Shown piece after piece: positions 1 to 5,186 of a DNA stretch of 6,304 bases (positions within the stretch are counted from its first letter, which is position 1; every line of letters starts with the position of its first letter). The notes under the pieces are model-generated. The model was not told where the DNA came from, did not search any database, and saw nothing but the letters and a program-made list of their open reading frames with translations. Location: the NCBI RefSeq assembly GCF_000688655.1, contig NZ_JIBO01000004.1, positions 168,071 through 174,374 of the forward strand. Reading direction: 5' to 3'. The translations under genes were made by a program, and so were the position numbers. Source of the DNA: Lonsdalea quercina subsp. quercina. Its GTDB lineage: Bacteria; Pseudomonadota; Gammaproteobacteria; Enterobacterales; Enterobacteriaceae.

Positions 1-728
1 CTCTCGATAAAGCGCTGTTTCATGCACAGGATATGGTCATGGCTGGCGCAACGTTCATCGATGTCGGCGGCGAGTCAACACGGCCTGGTGCGGATGAAGT
101 CAGCGTCTCGGAAGAGCTGGACCGCGTAATCCCCGTCGTAGAAGCATTGTCGCAACGCTTTGAGGTATGGATATCCGTCGACACCTCAAAACCGGAAGTG
201 ATCGCTGAGGCGGCGGCCGCTGGAGCGCATCTGATCAACGATGTGCGCTCTTTGCAGGAAACGGGCGCGTTGAGTGCCGCCGCCGAGACTCAACTTCCCG
301 TATGCCTAATGCATATGCAAGGATTGCCGCAAACGATGCAACAGGCTCCGCACTACGATGACCTGATGAAGGATGTTGTCACCTTTTTCGAGCATCATCT
401 CAGTCGCTGCACCACTGCAGGAATTCCTCGCGAGCAAATATTGCTCGACCCCGGATTTGGATTCGGCAAAAACCTGCAGCACAACTATAGCTTGCTGGCT
501 CATATGGAAAGCCTGCATCAATTTGGTTTGCCCCTGCTGGTGGGGATGTCCAGAAAATCAATGATTGGCCAACTGCTTAACGTTCCGCCTAAAGAACGTG
601 TTTATGGCAGTGTCGCCTGCGCAGTAATTGCTGCGCTAAAGGGAGCCAGGATCATTCGAGTTCATGACGTAAAAGCAACCGTGGATGCTATGCGTGTTGT
701 TGAAGCTACACTTTCAGCTAAGGAATAA
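1..728 (+). CDS. folP: Dihydropteroate synthase, 5'-truncated by the window edge
   Basis: FolP joins p-aminobenzoate to hydroxymethyl-dihydropterin pyrophosphate, giving dihydropteroate in cytosolic folate synthesis; sulfonamides compete at this site. The reading frame begins at base 3 and runs 241 codons to TAA at 726-728. By remembered alignment with the 282-residue E. coli protein it covers residues 37 to 277 without gaps. About 36 N-terminal residues, including the first conserved block (VMGILNVTPDSFSDGG), lie upstream. Visible family motifs are DVGGESTRPG (from base 60), SVDTSKP, INDVRSL, LDPGFGFGK, GMSRKSM and RVHD. They supply the TRP loop and the equivalents of D96, N115, D185, K221, R255 and H257. 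Pro64 of the TRP loop, a site of sulfonamide-resistance changes, is wild type. The internal ATG at 33 is not the start, because homology continues upstream of it. The C-terminus is about five residues shorter than in E. coli. glmM follows after 3 bp, so the two are almost certainly co-transcribed. Confidence 0.97.
   Translation, partial: LDKALFHAQDMVMAGATFIDVGGESTRPGADEVSVSEELDRVIPVVEALSQRFEVWISVDTSKPEVIAEAAAAGAHLINDVRSLQETGALSAAAETQLPVCLMHMQGLPQTMQQAPHYDDLMKDVVTFFEHHLSRCTTAGIPREQILLDPGFGFGKNLQHNYSLLAHMESLHQFGLPLLVGMSRKSMIGQLLNVPPKERVYGSVACAVIAALKGARIIRVHDVKATVDAMRVVEATLSAKE
720..724 (+). promoter_or_regulatory. Ribosome binding site of glmM, overlapping the end of folP
   Basis: AAGGA lies 7 bases before the glmM ATG and within the last codons of folP. 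Ribosomes finishing folP would cover this site, so translational coupling of the two genes is likely (inference). It also supports ATG at 732 as the glmM start. Confidence 0.8.
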
Positions 729-731
729 AAG

Positions 732-2072
732 ATGACGAGCAGCCGTAAATATTTTGGTACTGACGGTATTCGTGGCAAAGTCGGTGACTCTCCCATTACC
801 CCCGATTTCGTATTAAAGCTGGGCTGGGCGGCCGGGAAGGTTTTGGCTCGACATGGCTCCAGAAAGATCATCATTGGTAAAGACACCCGAATTTCGGGTT
901 ATATGCTTGAATCTGCGCTGGAAGCCGGTTTGGCTGCCGCGGGGTTATCGGCGTCCTTCACGGGGCCGATGCCAACGCCCGCCGTAGCCTATTTGACTCG
1001 CACCTTCAGGGCGGAAGCTGGCATCGTGATCTCGGCTTCCCATAACCCGTTCTACGATAACGGCATCAAGTTCTTTTCCATCGACGGCACCAAATTGCCT
1101 GACGAAGTTGAGGAAGCGATCGAAGCCGAAATGGAAAAGGCAATCACCTGCGTTGAGTCTTCCGAACTCGGTAAAGCGAGCCGAATTGTGGATGCGGCAG
1201 GTCGTTACATCGAATTCTGCAAAGGCTCCTTCCCGAGCGAGCTTAACCTTAACGGCCTCAAAATCGTGGTGGACTGTGCCAACGGCGCGACTTATCACAT
1301 TGCGCCCAGCGTGCTGAGAGAGTTGGGCGCGACGGTGATCACCATTGGTTGTAACCCCAACGGAATGAACATCAATGAAGAGTGTGGTGCAACGGATGTA
1401 AGGCAGCTTCAGAGTCGGGTGCTAGCTGAAAAAGCCGATGTGGGCTTGGCCTTTGACGGAGATGGCGATCGTCTGATTATGGTCGACCACCAGGGTAACA
1501 AGGTCGATGGCGATCAAATTCTGTACATCATCGCACGCGAAGGCTTACGCCAAGGCCAGCTCCGTGGTGGTGCTGTCGGTACGTTGATGAGCAATATGGG
1601 TCTGGAGCTTGCTCTCAAACAGCTTGGCATTCCGTTCGCTAGAGCCAAGGTCGGGGACCGTTATGTGTTAGAACTGATGCAGTCCAAAGGCTGGCGTATT
1701 GGCGCTGAAAATTCAGGCCACGTTATCCTGCTGGATAAAACGACCACGGGGGACGGTATTATCGCAGGGTTGCAAGTTTTGACCGCAATGGCCCGCAACC
1801 ACATGACGTTGCACGATTTGTGTAGCGGCATGAAATTGTTTCCACAGGTGCTGGTCAACGTCCGCTTCGCCGGCCTAGATGATCCGCTGGAAAGCGACGC
1901 GGTTAAACAGGCTGCGCTGGATGCGGAGTCACAGCTCGGCGGTCGCGGTCGTGTCCTGTTACGTAAATCGGGCACCGAACCGCTGATCCGAGTCATGGTT
2001 GAAGGTGAAGATGAGACTACGGTGACGGCTTTAGCCAATTCGATTGCCGATGCCGTGAAAGCGGTGGGATAA
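732..2072 (+). CDS. glmM: Phosphoglucosamine mutase
   Basis: GlmM converts glucosamine-6-phosphate to glucosamine-1-phosphate, the step between GlmS and GlmU toward UDP-GlcNAc for peptidoglycan and LPS. It is a cytosolic alpha-D-phosphohexomutase. At 446 residues it is one longer than E. coli GlmM, the extra residue being in the first four positions (MTSS against MSN). Domain 1 holds the phosphoserine loop ISASHNP at 100-106, with S103 as the phosphorylated catalytic serine (S102 in E. coli). The metal loop FDGDGDR is at 241-247, with D242, D244 and D246 as Mg ligands. The sugar-binding loop GAENSGH is at 324-330. The C-terminal phosphate-binding loop RKSGTEP is at 411-417. All four signature loops are intact, so the enzyme should be active after phosphorylation. 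The start is fixed by the AAGGA site at 720-724 and by the conserved [11 protein letters not shown] beginning. No clear intrinsic terminator follows the TAA. Confidence 0.98.
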   Translation: MTSSRKYFGTDGIRGKVGDSPITPDFVLKLGWAAGKVLARHGSRKIIIGKDTRISGYMLESALEAGLAAAGLSASFTGPMPTPAVAYLTRTFRAEAGIVISASHNPFYDNGIKFFSIDGTKLPDEVEEAIEAEMEKAITCVESSELGKASRIVDAAGRYIEFCKGSFPSELNLNGLKIVVDCANGATYHIAPSVLRELGATVITIGCNPNGMNINEECGATDVRQLQSRVLAEKADVGLAFDGDGDRLIMVDHQGNKVDGDQILYIIAREGLRQGQLRGGAVGTLMSNMGLELALKQLGIPFARAKVGDRYVLELMQSKGWRIGAENSGHVILLDKTTTGDGIIAGLQVLTAMARNHMTLHDLCSGMKLFPQVLVNVRFAGLDDPLESDAVKQAALDAESQLGGRGRVLLRKSGTEPLIRVMVEGEDETTVTALANSIADAVKAVG

Positions 2073-2246
2073 CATCTCCTCTAAAATGGAAACGTCATCG
2101 GCAAAATTCTAGTGTCCGCTGATGGCGTTAAATTTCTGAAGAATCAGCTAGATAATTAAAGACTTCTCGAACAAGTCAATTCCGTCGCTGTTTTTTTCCC
2201 CAATCAATCATTGCGAGCCAAATTAGCCTTGCTTAGACAGAATGCT

Positions 2247-2275
2247 TTGGTTAGTATTCAAACCCGCTTTATAAG
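2247..2275 (+). promoter_or_regulatory. Candidate sigma-70 promoter for secG (and perhaps leuU)
   Basis: A -10 box TATAAG (2270-2275, 5 of 6 to consensus) lies exactly 17 bp after a weak -35 box TTGGTT (2247-2252, 3 of 6). Transcription would begin near 2282, giving a secG leader of about 90 bases. This is the best match I found in the gap. A weaker pair is TTGCTT (2229-2234) with TAGTAT (2252-2257). The call is by eye and unproven. Confidence 0.4.
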
Positions 2276-2308
2276 GGATAGCTTTTGTATTCCGACTGCG
2301 GATGGCGA

Positions 2309-2354
2309 GCGGTTAAGCCGCAAGAATTCAGCATCCTCATGAAAAGTTGGGGAT
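2309..2354 (+). promoter_or_regulatory. Two small hairpins in the secG 5' leader
   Basis: GCGG (2309-2312) pairs with CCGC (2318-2321) around a 5-base loop. TGCGG at 2297-2301 could compete for the same CCGC(A). A second stem pairs ATCCTCA (2333-2339) with TGGGGAT (2348-2354), 7 bp with one G-U and an 8-base loop, ending about 9 bases before the AGG of the weak secG ribosome site (2363-2365). Small stems occur often by chance, so a regulatory role is only possible. Confidence 0.3.
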
Positions 2355-2372
2355 AAAGTAATAGGTACATCT

Positions 2373-2705
2373 ATGTACGAAGCGCTTTTAGTTATTTTCC
2401 TGCTGGTATCCATTGGTCTGGTTGTGTTGATCATGCTGCAGCAAGGTAAAGGTGCCGATATGGGTGCCTCGTTCGGAGCGGGTGCGTCAGCTACCCTGTT
2501 TGGCTCAAACGGCTCAAGCAATTTCATGACCCGTACGACGGCTGTTTTGGCAACGTTGTTCTTTGTCATCAGTCTGATTCTGGGCAATATGAGTTCTAAC
2601 CACAGCCAAAAAGGCAGTGAATGGGAAAGTTTAAGTCAGCCTGAGCCGGCGCAAACTCAGCAGAACACGGCACCAGCTACGCCGTCGAGCGATATTCCTA
2701 AGTAA
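2373..2705 (+). CDS. secG: SecG, auxiliary subunit of the SecYEG protein translocase
   Basis: SecG is a small inner-membrane protein that associates with SecY and SecE and stimulates SecA-driven export. At 110 residues it matches the length of E. coli SecG. Two hydrophobic helices are visible, at about 4-22 and 53-72. They flank the family's conserved cytoplasmic loop, which contains LQQGKGADMG, SFGAGASATLFGS and NFMTR (about 22-54). The tail (73-110) is polar, rich in Ser, Pro and Gln, and ends SDIPK, close to SDIPN in E. coli. Tail divergence with loop conservation is typical of the family. The ATG at 2373 has only a weak AGG site 7 bases upstream but is fixed by the conserved MYEALL beginning. 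The gene lies between the glmM gap and the tRNA genes, as in E. coli. Confidence 0.97.
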   Translation: MYEALLVIFLLVSIGLVVLIMLQQGKGADMGASFGAGASATLFGSNGSSNFMTRTTAVLATLFFVISLILGNMSSNHSQKGSEWESLSQPEPAQTQQNTAPATPSSDIPK

Positions 2706-2717
2706 TACAGCGTTATC

Positions 2718-2736
2718 GGCAACAAAAATTGTTGCC
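2718..2736 (+). other. Perfect 8-bp hairpin between secG and tRNA-Leu
   Basis: GGCAACAA (2718-2725) and TTGTTGCC (2729-2736) are exact complements with an AAA loop. It begins 12 bp after the secG stop. It lacks a following T run, so it is not a standard intrinsic terminator. It may protect the secG mRNA 3' end or guide separation of mRNA from tRNA in a secG-leuU transcript (inference). I found no good promoter in the 53 bp between secG and the tRNA, which favours co-transcription. Confidence 0.6.
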
Positions 2737-2758
2737 AGTTATAGAAGTAAGAAGTGAT

Positions 2759-2846
2759 GCCGAGGTGGTGGAATTGGTAGACACGCTACCTTGAGGTGGT
2801 AGTGCCCAAATTGGGCTTACGGGTTCAAGTCCCGTCCTCGGTACCA
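2759..2846 (+). tRNA. leuU: tRNA-Leu, anticodon GAG
   Basis: A class II tRNA of 88 nt including the encoded CCA (2844-2846). It decodes CUC and CUU leucine codons. The acceptor arm is GCCGAGG with CCTCGGT, where the first pair is G-U, as in E. coli leuU. The anticodon stem CTACC/GGTAG encloses loop TTGAGGT, with GAG at 2793-2795. The long variable arm TGCCCAAATTGGGCT forms a stem, one base longer than my recollection of E. coli. The T arm contains GGTTCAAGTCC. The sequence is otherwise nearly identical to E. coli leuU, which also follows secG. Confidence 0.98.
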
Positions 2847-2860
2847 ATCCTATAGATAAC

Positions 2861-2889
2861 TTGCTTTTTTGCGGTTATCAGCGTAATAT
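2861..2889 (+). promoter_or_regulatory. Candidate promoter for tRNA-fMet and the rimP-nusA-infB operon
   Basis: TTGCTT (2861-2866, 3 of 6 to the -35 consensus) and TAATAT (2884-2889, 4 of 6 to the -10 consensus) are exactly 17 bp apart. Transcription would start near 2896, leaving a leader of about 10 bases before the tRNA at 2906. In E. coli metY has a promoter just upstream (known), which supports the position. Read-through from secG-leuU is the alternative, since no intrinsic terminator separates the two tRNA genes. Confidence 0.4.
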
Positions 2890-2905
2890 TTGCCACGTTT
2901 TCGGA

Positions 2906-2982
<77 letters not shown>

Positions 2983-3001
2983 ATTAACTTTCCTTTAGGT
3001 T

Positions 3002-3057
3002 TTCTTTCAAAGCTGCTCAGTAAGTTTCAATTGATTCCACAGTCGGTTTTGAAAGAA
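3002..3057 (+). promoter_or_regulatory. Long stem downstream of metY, probable RNase III processing site
   Basis: TTCTTTCAAA (3002-3011) and TTTGAAAGAA (3048-3057) are exact 10-bp complements. Pairing extends inward through four more positions (GCTG with CGGT, two as G-U), giving a 14-pair stem with a loop of about 28 bases. In E. coli, RNase III is reported to cleave the metY-nusA-infB transcript, releasing the tRNA and starting decay of the downstream mRNA. Assigning this stem to that role is inference from position and shape. Confidence 0.6.
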
Positions 3058-3074
3058 TTCTTAATGGTAAGTTA

Positions 3075-3094
3075 TACCGCGGTTATCCGTGGTA
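3075..3094 (+). other. Compact hairpin in the rimP operon leader
   Basis: TACCGCGG (3075-3082) pairs with CCGTGGTA (3087-3094) around a TTAT tetraloop: eight consecutive pairs, one of them G-U. No T run follows, so it is not a terminator. It lies between the probable RNase III stem and the first terminator and may be part of a processing or pausing structure; its function is unknown to me. Confidence 0.6.
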
Positions 3095-3111
3095 ATAGGG
3101 TCCAGTTGCAT

Positions 3112-3136
3112 AAAGCCCCGTATATCGGGGTTTTTT
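3112..3136 (+). terminator. Intrinsic terminator T1 upstream of rimP
   Basis: CCCCG (3116-3120) and CGGGG (3126-3130) form the stem around a TATAT loop, followed by six T (3131-3136). AAAG before the stem can extend it into the T run. It would end most metY transcripts; those that pass reach rimP-nusA-infB. The equivalent leader in E. coli is known to carry tandem terminators. Confidence 0.85.
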
Positions 3137-3158
3137 GTTATCTGACAACAGAATTACT

Positions 3159-3179
3159 GGGCTATTAAGCCCTTTTTTT
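3159..3179 (+). terminator. Intrinsic terminator T2, ending just before rimP
   Basis: GGGCT (3159-3163) and AGCCC (3168-3172) pair around an ATTA tetraloop, with seven T (3173-3179) directly after. It follows T1 by 22 bp and ends 17 bp before the rimP TTG. NusA stimulates pausing and termination at many hairpins, so a terminator pair upstream of nusA suits autoregulation (inference). Confidence 0.85.
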
Positions 3180-3186
3180 ATGTCTT

Positions 3187-3199
3187 GGGGGTGGGCTTG
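3187..3199 (+). promoter_or_regulatory. rimP ribosome site and TTG start
   Basis: A G-rich stretch (GGGGGTGGG, 3187-3195) precedes TTG at 3197-3199. TTG is preferred because the next codons give [10 protein letters not shown], the conserved RimP N-terminus, and the resulting length is exactly 150 residues. The in-frame TTG at 3185 and GTG at 3191 would add unconserved residues. The first in-frame ATG (3239, codon 15 of 3185 counting, residue 11 of the chosen protein) would remove conserved sequence. Confidence 0.75.
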
Positions 3200-3649
3200 T
3201 CCACATTAGAGCAAAAGTTAACAGAGATGATTTCAGCACCCGTTGCAGCATTAGGCTTTGAGCTGGTGGGCATTGAGTTCGTCCGGGGTCGCCAATCGAC
3301 GCTGCGTATCTATATTGATAGTGACGATGGGATCACTGTTGATGATTGTGCTGATGTCAGCCATCAGGTCAGTGCGGTGTTGGATGTTGAAGATCCGATC
3401 ACCGTGGCTTATAACCTGGAAGTATCTTCGCCAGGTCTGGATCGTCCTTTATTCACGGCCGAACACTACGTGCGTTTCCTCGGTGAAGAAGTGAGTCTGG
3501 TATTGCGTATGGCTGTCCAGAACCGCCGTAAATGGCAAGGAATAATCAAAGCCGTTGAAGGTGAGATGATCACGGTAACGGTGGAAGGCAAAGATGAAGT
3601 GTTCGCGCTGAGCAACATCCAGAAAGCGAATCTGGTACCCCACTTTTAA
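3197..3649 (+). CDS. rimP: Ribosome maturation factor RimP
   Basis: RimP is a cytosolic factor that binds immature 30S particles and assists early assembly of the small subunit (formerly YhbC or p15a). The protein is 150 residues, the same length as E. coli RimP, starting at a rare TTG. The N-terminal alpha/beta domain (about 1-85) includes [15 protein letters not shown] (49-63) and the family signature [11 protein letters not shown] (75-85). The C-terminal SH3-like domain (about 90-150) includes [11 protein letters not shown] (105-115) and ends NLVPHF. It is the first protein of the operon, lies just after terminator T2, and is 21 bp from nusA. A weak start codon and the upstream terminators would together keep its output low (inference). 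Confidence 0.97.
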   Translation: MSTLEQKLTEMISAPVAALGFELVGIEFVRGRQSTLRIYIDSDDGITVDDCADVSHQVSAVLDVEDPITVAYNLEVSSPGLDRPLFTAEHYVRFLGEEVSLVLRMAVQNRRKWQGIIKAVEGEMITVTVEGKDEVFALSNIQKANLVPHF

Positions 3650-3658
3650 AGTTTGGAT

Positions 3659-3662
3659 GAGG
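3659..3662 (+). promoter_or_regulatory. nusA ribosome binding site
   Basis: GAGG lies 8 bases before the ATG at 3671 and selects that start over an in-frame TTG at 3653, which has no suitable upstream site and would add six unconserved residues. Confidence 0.7.
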
Positions 3663-3670
3663 CAACTAGG

Positions 3671-5161
3671 ATGAACAAAGAGATTCTGGCTGTTGTTGAA
3701 GCAGTTTCCAATGAGAAAGCTGTTCCGCGTGAAAAGATTTTCGAAGCATTGGAAATCGCACTGGCAACGGCAACCAAGAAAAAATACGAGCAGGAAATTG
3801 ACGTCCGTGTCTGCATCGACCGCAAAACCGGCGATTTTGACACCTACCGCCGTTGGGTAGCCGTCAATGAAGTGACGCAGCCCACCCGTGAAATTACGCT
3901 GGAAGCAGCGCAATTCGAAGACCCAAGCATTGAGCTGGGCGGCTATGTCGAAGACCAGATCGAATCTGTGACTTTCGACCGCATCACCACCCAAACCGCC
4001 AAGCAGGTTATCGTACAGAAAGTGCGTGAAGCTGAACGTGCCATGGTGGTCGATCAGTTCCGCGAGCAAGAAGGTGAAATCGTTACCGGCGTTGTTAAGA
4101 AAGTCACCCGCGATAACATCTCTCTGGATCTCGGCAGCAACGCCGAAGCGGTGATTGGCCGTGAAGATATGCTCCCGCGTGAAAACTTCCGCCCTGGCGA
4201 CCGTATTCGCGGCGTACTGTATGCGGTTCGCCCTGAAGCGCGTGGTGCTCAGCTATTCGTCAGTCGTTCTCGTTCTGAAATGCTGATTGAACTGTTCCGC
4301 ATTGAAGTACCGGAAATCGGCGAAGAAGTCATCGAAATCAAAGCTGCGGCCCGCGATCCAGGTTCACGCGCTAAAATAGCCGTTAAGACTAACGACAAAC
4401 GCATCGACCCCGTCGGCGCTTGTGTGGGTATGCGCGGCGCGCGCGTTCAAGCCGTTTCCAGTGAACTGGGTGGTGAGCGTATCGATATCGTCCTGTGGGA
4501 TGACAATCCTGCTCAGTTCGTCATCAACGCCATGGCGCCCGCAGATGTTGCCTCTATCGTGGTAGATGAAGACAATCACACCATGGACATTGCCGTAGAG
4601 TCAGGAAACCTGGCTCAGGCTATCGGCCGTAACGGTCAGAACGTTCGCCTGGCATCACAGCTCAGCGGCTGGGAACTGAACGTGATGACGATTGAAGACC
4701 TGCAGGCCAAACATCAGGCCGAAGCGCATGCGGCGATTGATGTCTTTACTAAGCATCTAAGCATCGACGAAGAATTCGCCATTGTTCTAGTGGAAGAAGG
4801 CTTCTCCACCTTAGAAGAGCTGGCCTATGTGCCGATCAAAGAACTGCTTGAGATTGACGGGCTGGATGAAGAAACGATTGAAGCGCTGCGTGACCGTGCG
4901 AAGGCAGCGTTGACAACATTGGCGCTGGCTCGCGAGGAAAGCCTTGGTGACGGTCAGCCAGCCGATGATTTGCTAAACCTGCCTGGTTTGTCCCGTGAGC
5001 TGGCGTTTGCTCTGGCTGCACGCGGCGTATGTACGCTGGAAGATCTTGCTGAGCAGGGTGTCGATGACCTGACAGATATTGAAGAGCTTGATGAGAAGCA
5101 AGCCGGTGAGCTGATTATGGCCGCGCGTAATATCTGTTGGTTTGGCGACAACAACGAATAA
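3671..5161 (+). CDS. nusA: Transcription termination/antitermination factor NusA
   Basis: NusA binds RNA polymerase near the RNA exit channel, promotes pausing and hairpin termination, and joins NusB, NusE and NusG in antitermination on rRNA operons. It has 496 residues (495 in E. coli, from memory). In order: RNAP-binding N-terminal domain (about 1-125), S1 domain (about 132-200), KH1 with GMRG at 253-256, KH2 with GRNG at 319-322, and two acidic repeats, AR1 (about 373-411) and AR2 (about 448-486). Both KH loops needed for RNA binding are intact. Two acidic repeats are typical of gamma- and betaproteobacteria. One oddity is that AR2 has IEELDE (470-475) where E. coli has IEGLTD, so the hairpin glycine is Glu472, while AR1 keeps its glycine (IDGLDE). 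The tail is WFGDNNE rather than WFGDEA. Tandem terminators upstream offer a route to autoregulation. Confidence 0.98.
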   Translation: MNKEILAVVEAVSNEKAVPREKIFEALEIALATATKKKYEQEIDVRVCIDRKTGDFDTYRRWVAVNEVTQPTREITLEAAQFEDPSIELGGYVEDQIESVTFDRITTQTAKQVIVQKVREAERAMVVDQFREQEGEIVTGVVKKVTRDNISLDLGSNAEAVIGREDMLPRENFRPGDRIRGVLYAVRPEARGAQLFVSRSRSEMLIELFRIEVPEIGEEVIEIKAAARDPGSRAKIAVKTNDKRIDPVGACVGMRGARVQAVSSELGGERIDIVLWDDNPAQFVINAMAPADVASIVVDEDNHTMDIAVESGNLAQAIGRNGQNVRLASQLSGWELNVMTIEDLQAKHQAEAHAAIDVFTKHLSIDEEFAIVLVEEGFSTLEELAYVPIKELLEIDGLDEETIEALRDRAKAALTTLALAREESLGDGQPADDLLNLPGLSRELAFALAARGVCTLEDLAEQGVDDLTDIEELDEKQAGELIMAARNICWFGDNNE

Positions 5162-5186
5162 CGAACTGTAGCAGGAAAGGAACAGC

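Larger units (their letters stand above)
2073..2372. other. 300-bp gap between glmM and secG
   Basis: No convincing coding sequence on either strand. It is more AT-rich than its neighbours. Visible signals are a short inverted repeat GACTT/AAGTC (2161-2165 with 2173-2177), a seven-T run at 2191-2197 without a GC-rich stem directly before it (so not a convincing terminator), a candidate promoter at 2247-2275, and two hairpins in the presumed secG leader. The length suggests that secG has its own promoter and a sizeable 5' UTR, but no known RNA family is recognised. Confidence 0.6.

Noticed and set aside
2161..2197. Inverted repeat GACTT/AAGTC followed 13 bases later by a seven-T run after glmM; considered as a terminator.
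   Set aside because: The stem is short, AT-rich and not adjacent to the T run, so it does not meet the form of an intrinsic terminator.
2855..2879. GATAAC/GTTATC inverted repeat enclosing a T-rich loop between the tRNA genes; considered as a terminator.
   Set aside because: The T run is in the loop, not after the stem, and the 6-bp stem is AT-rich; it also overlaps the candidate metY promoter.
3180..3209. Short reading frame of nine codons (MSWGWACPH) starting at the ATG after the T2 T run and overlapping the rimP start in another frame; considered as a leader peptide.
   Set aside because: There is no ribosome site upstream, only the T run of the terminator, and the frame is short enough to arise by chance.
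3449..4069. 206-codon - strand frame opposite the end of rimP and the start of nusA.
   Set aside because: It spans two well-recognised + strand genes, resembles no family I know, and is best explained as an antisense shadow.
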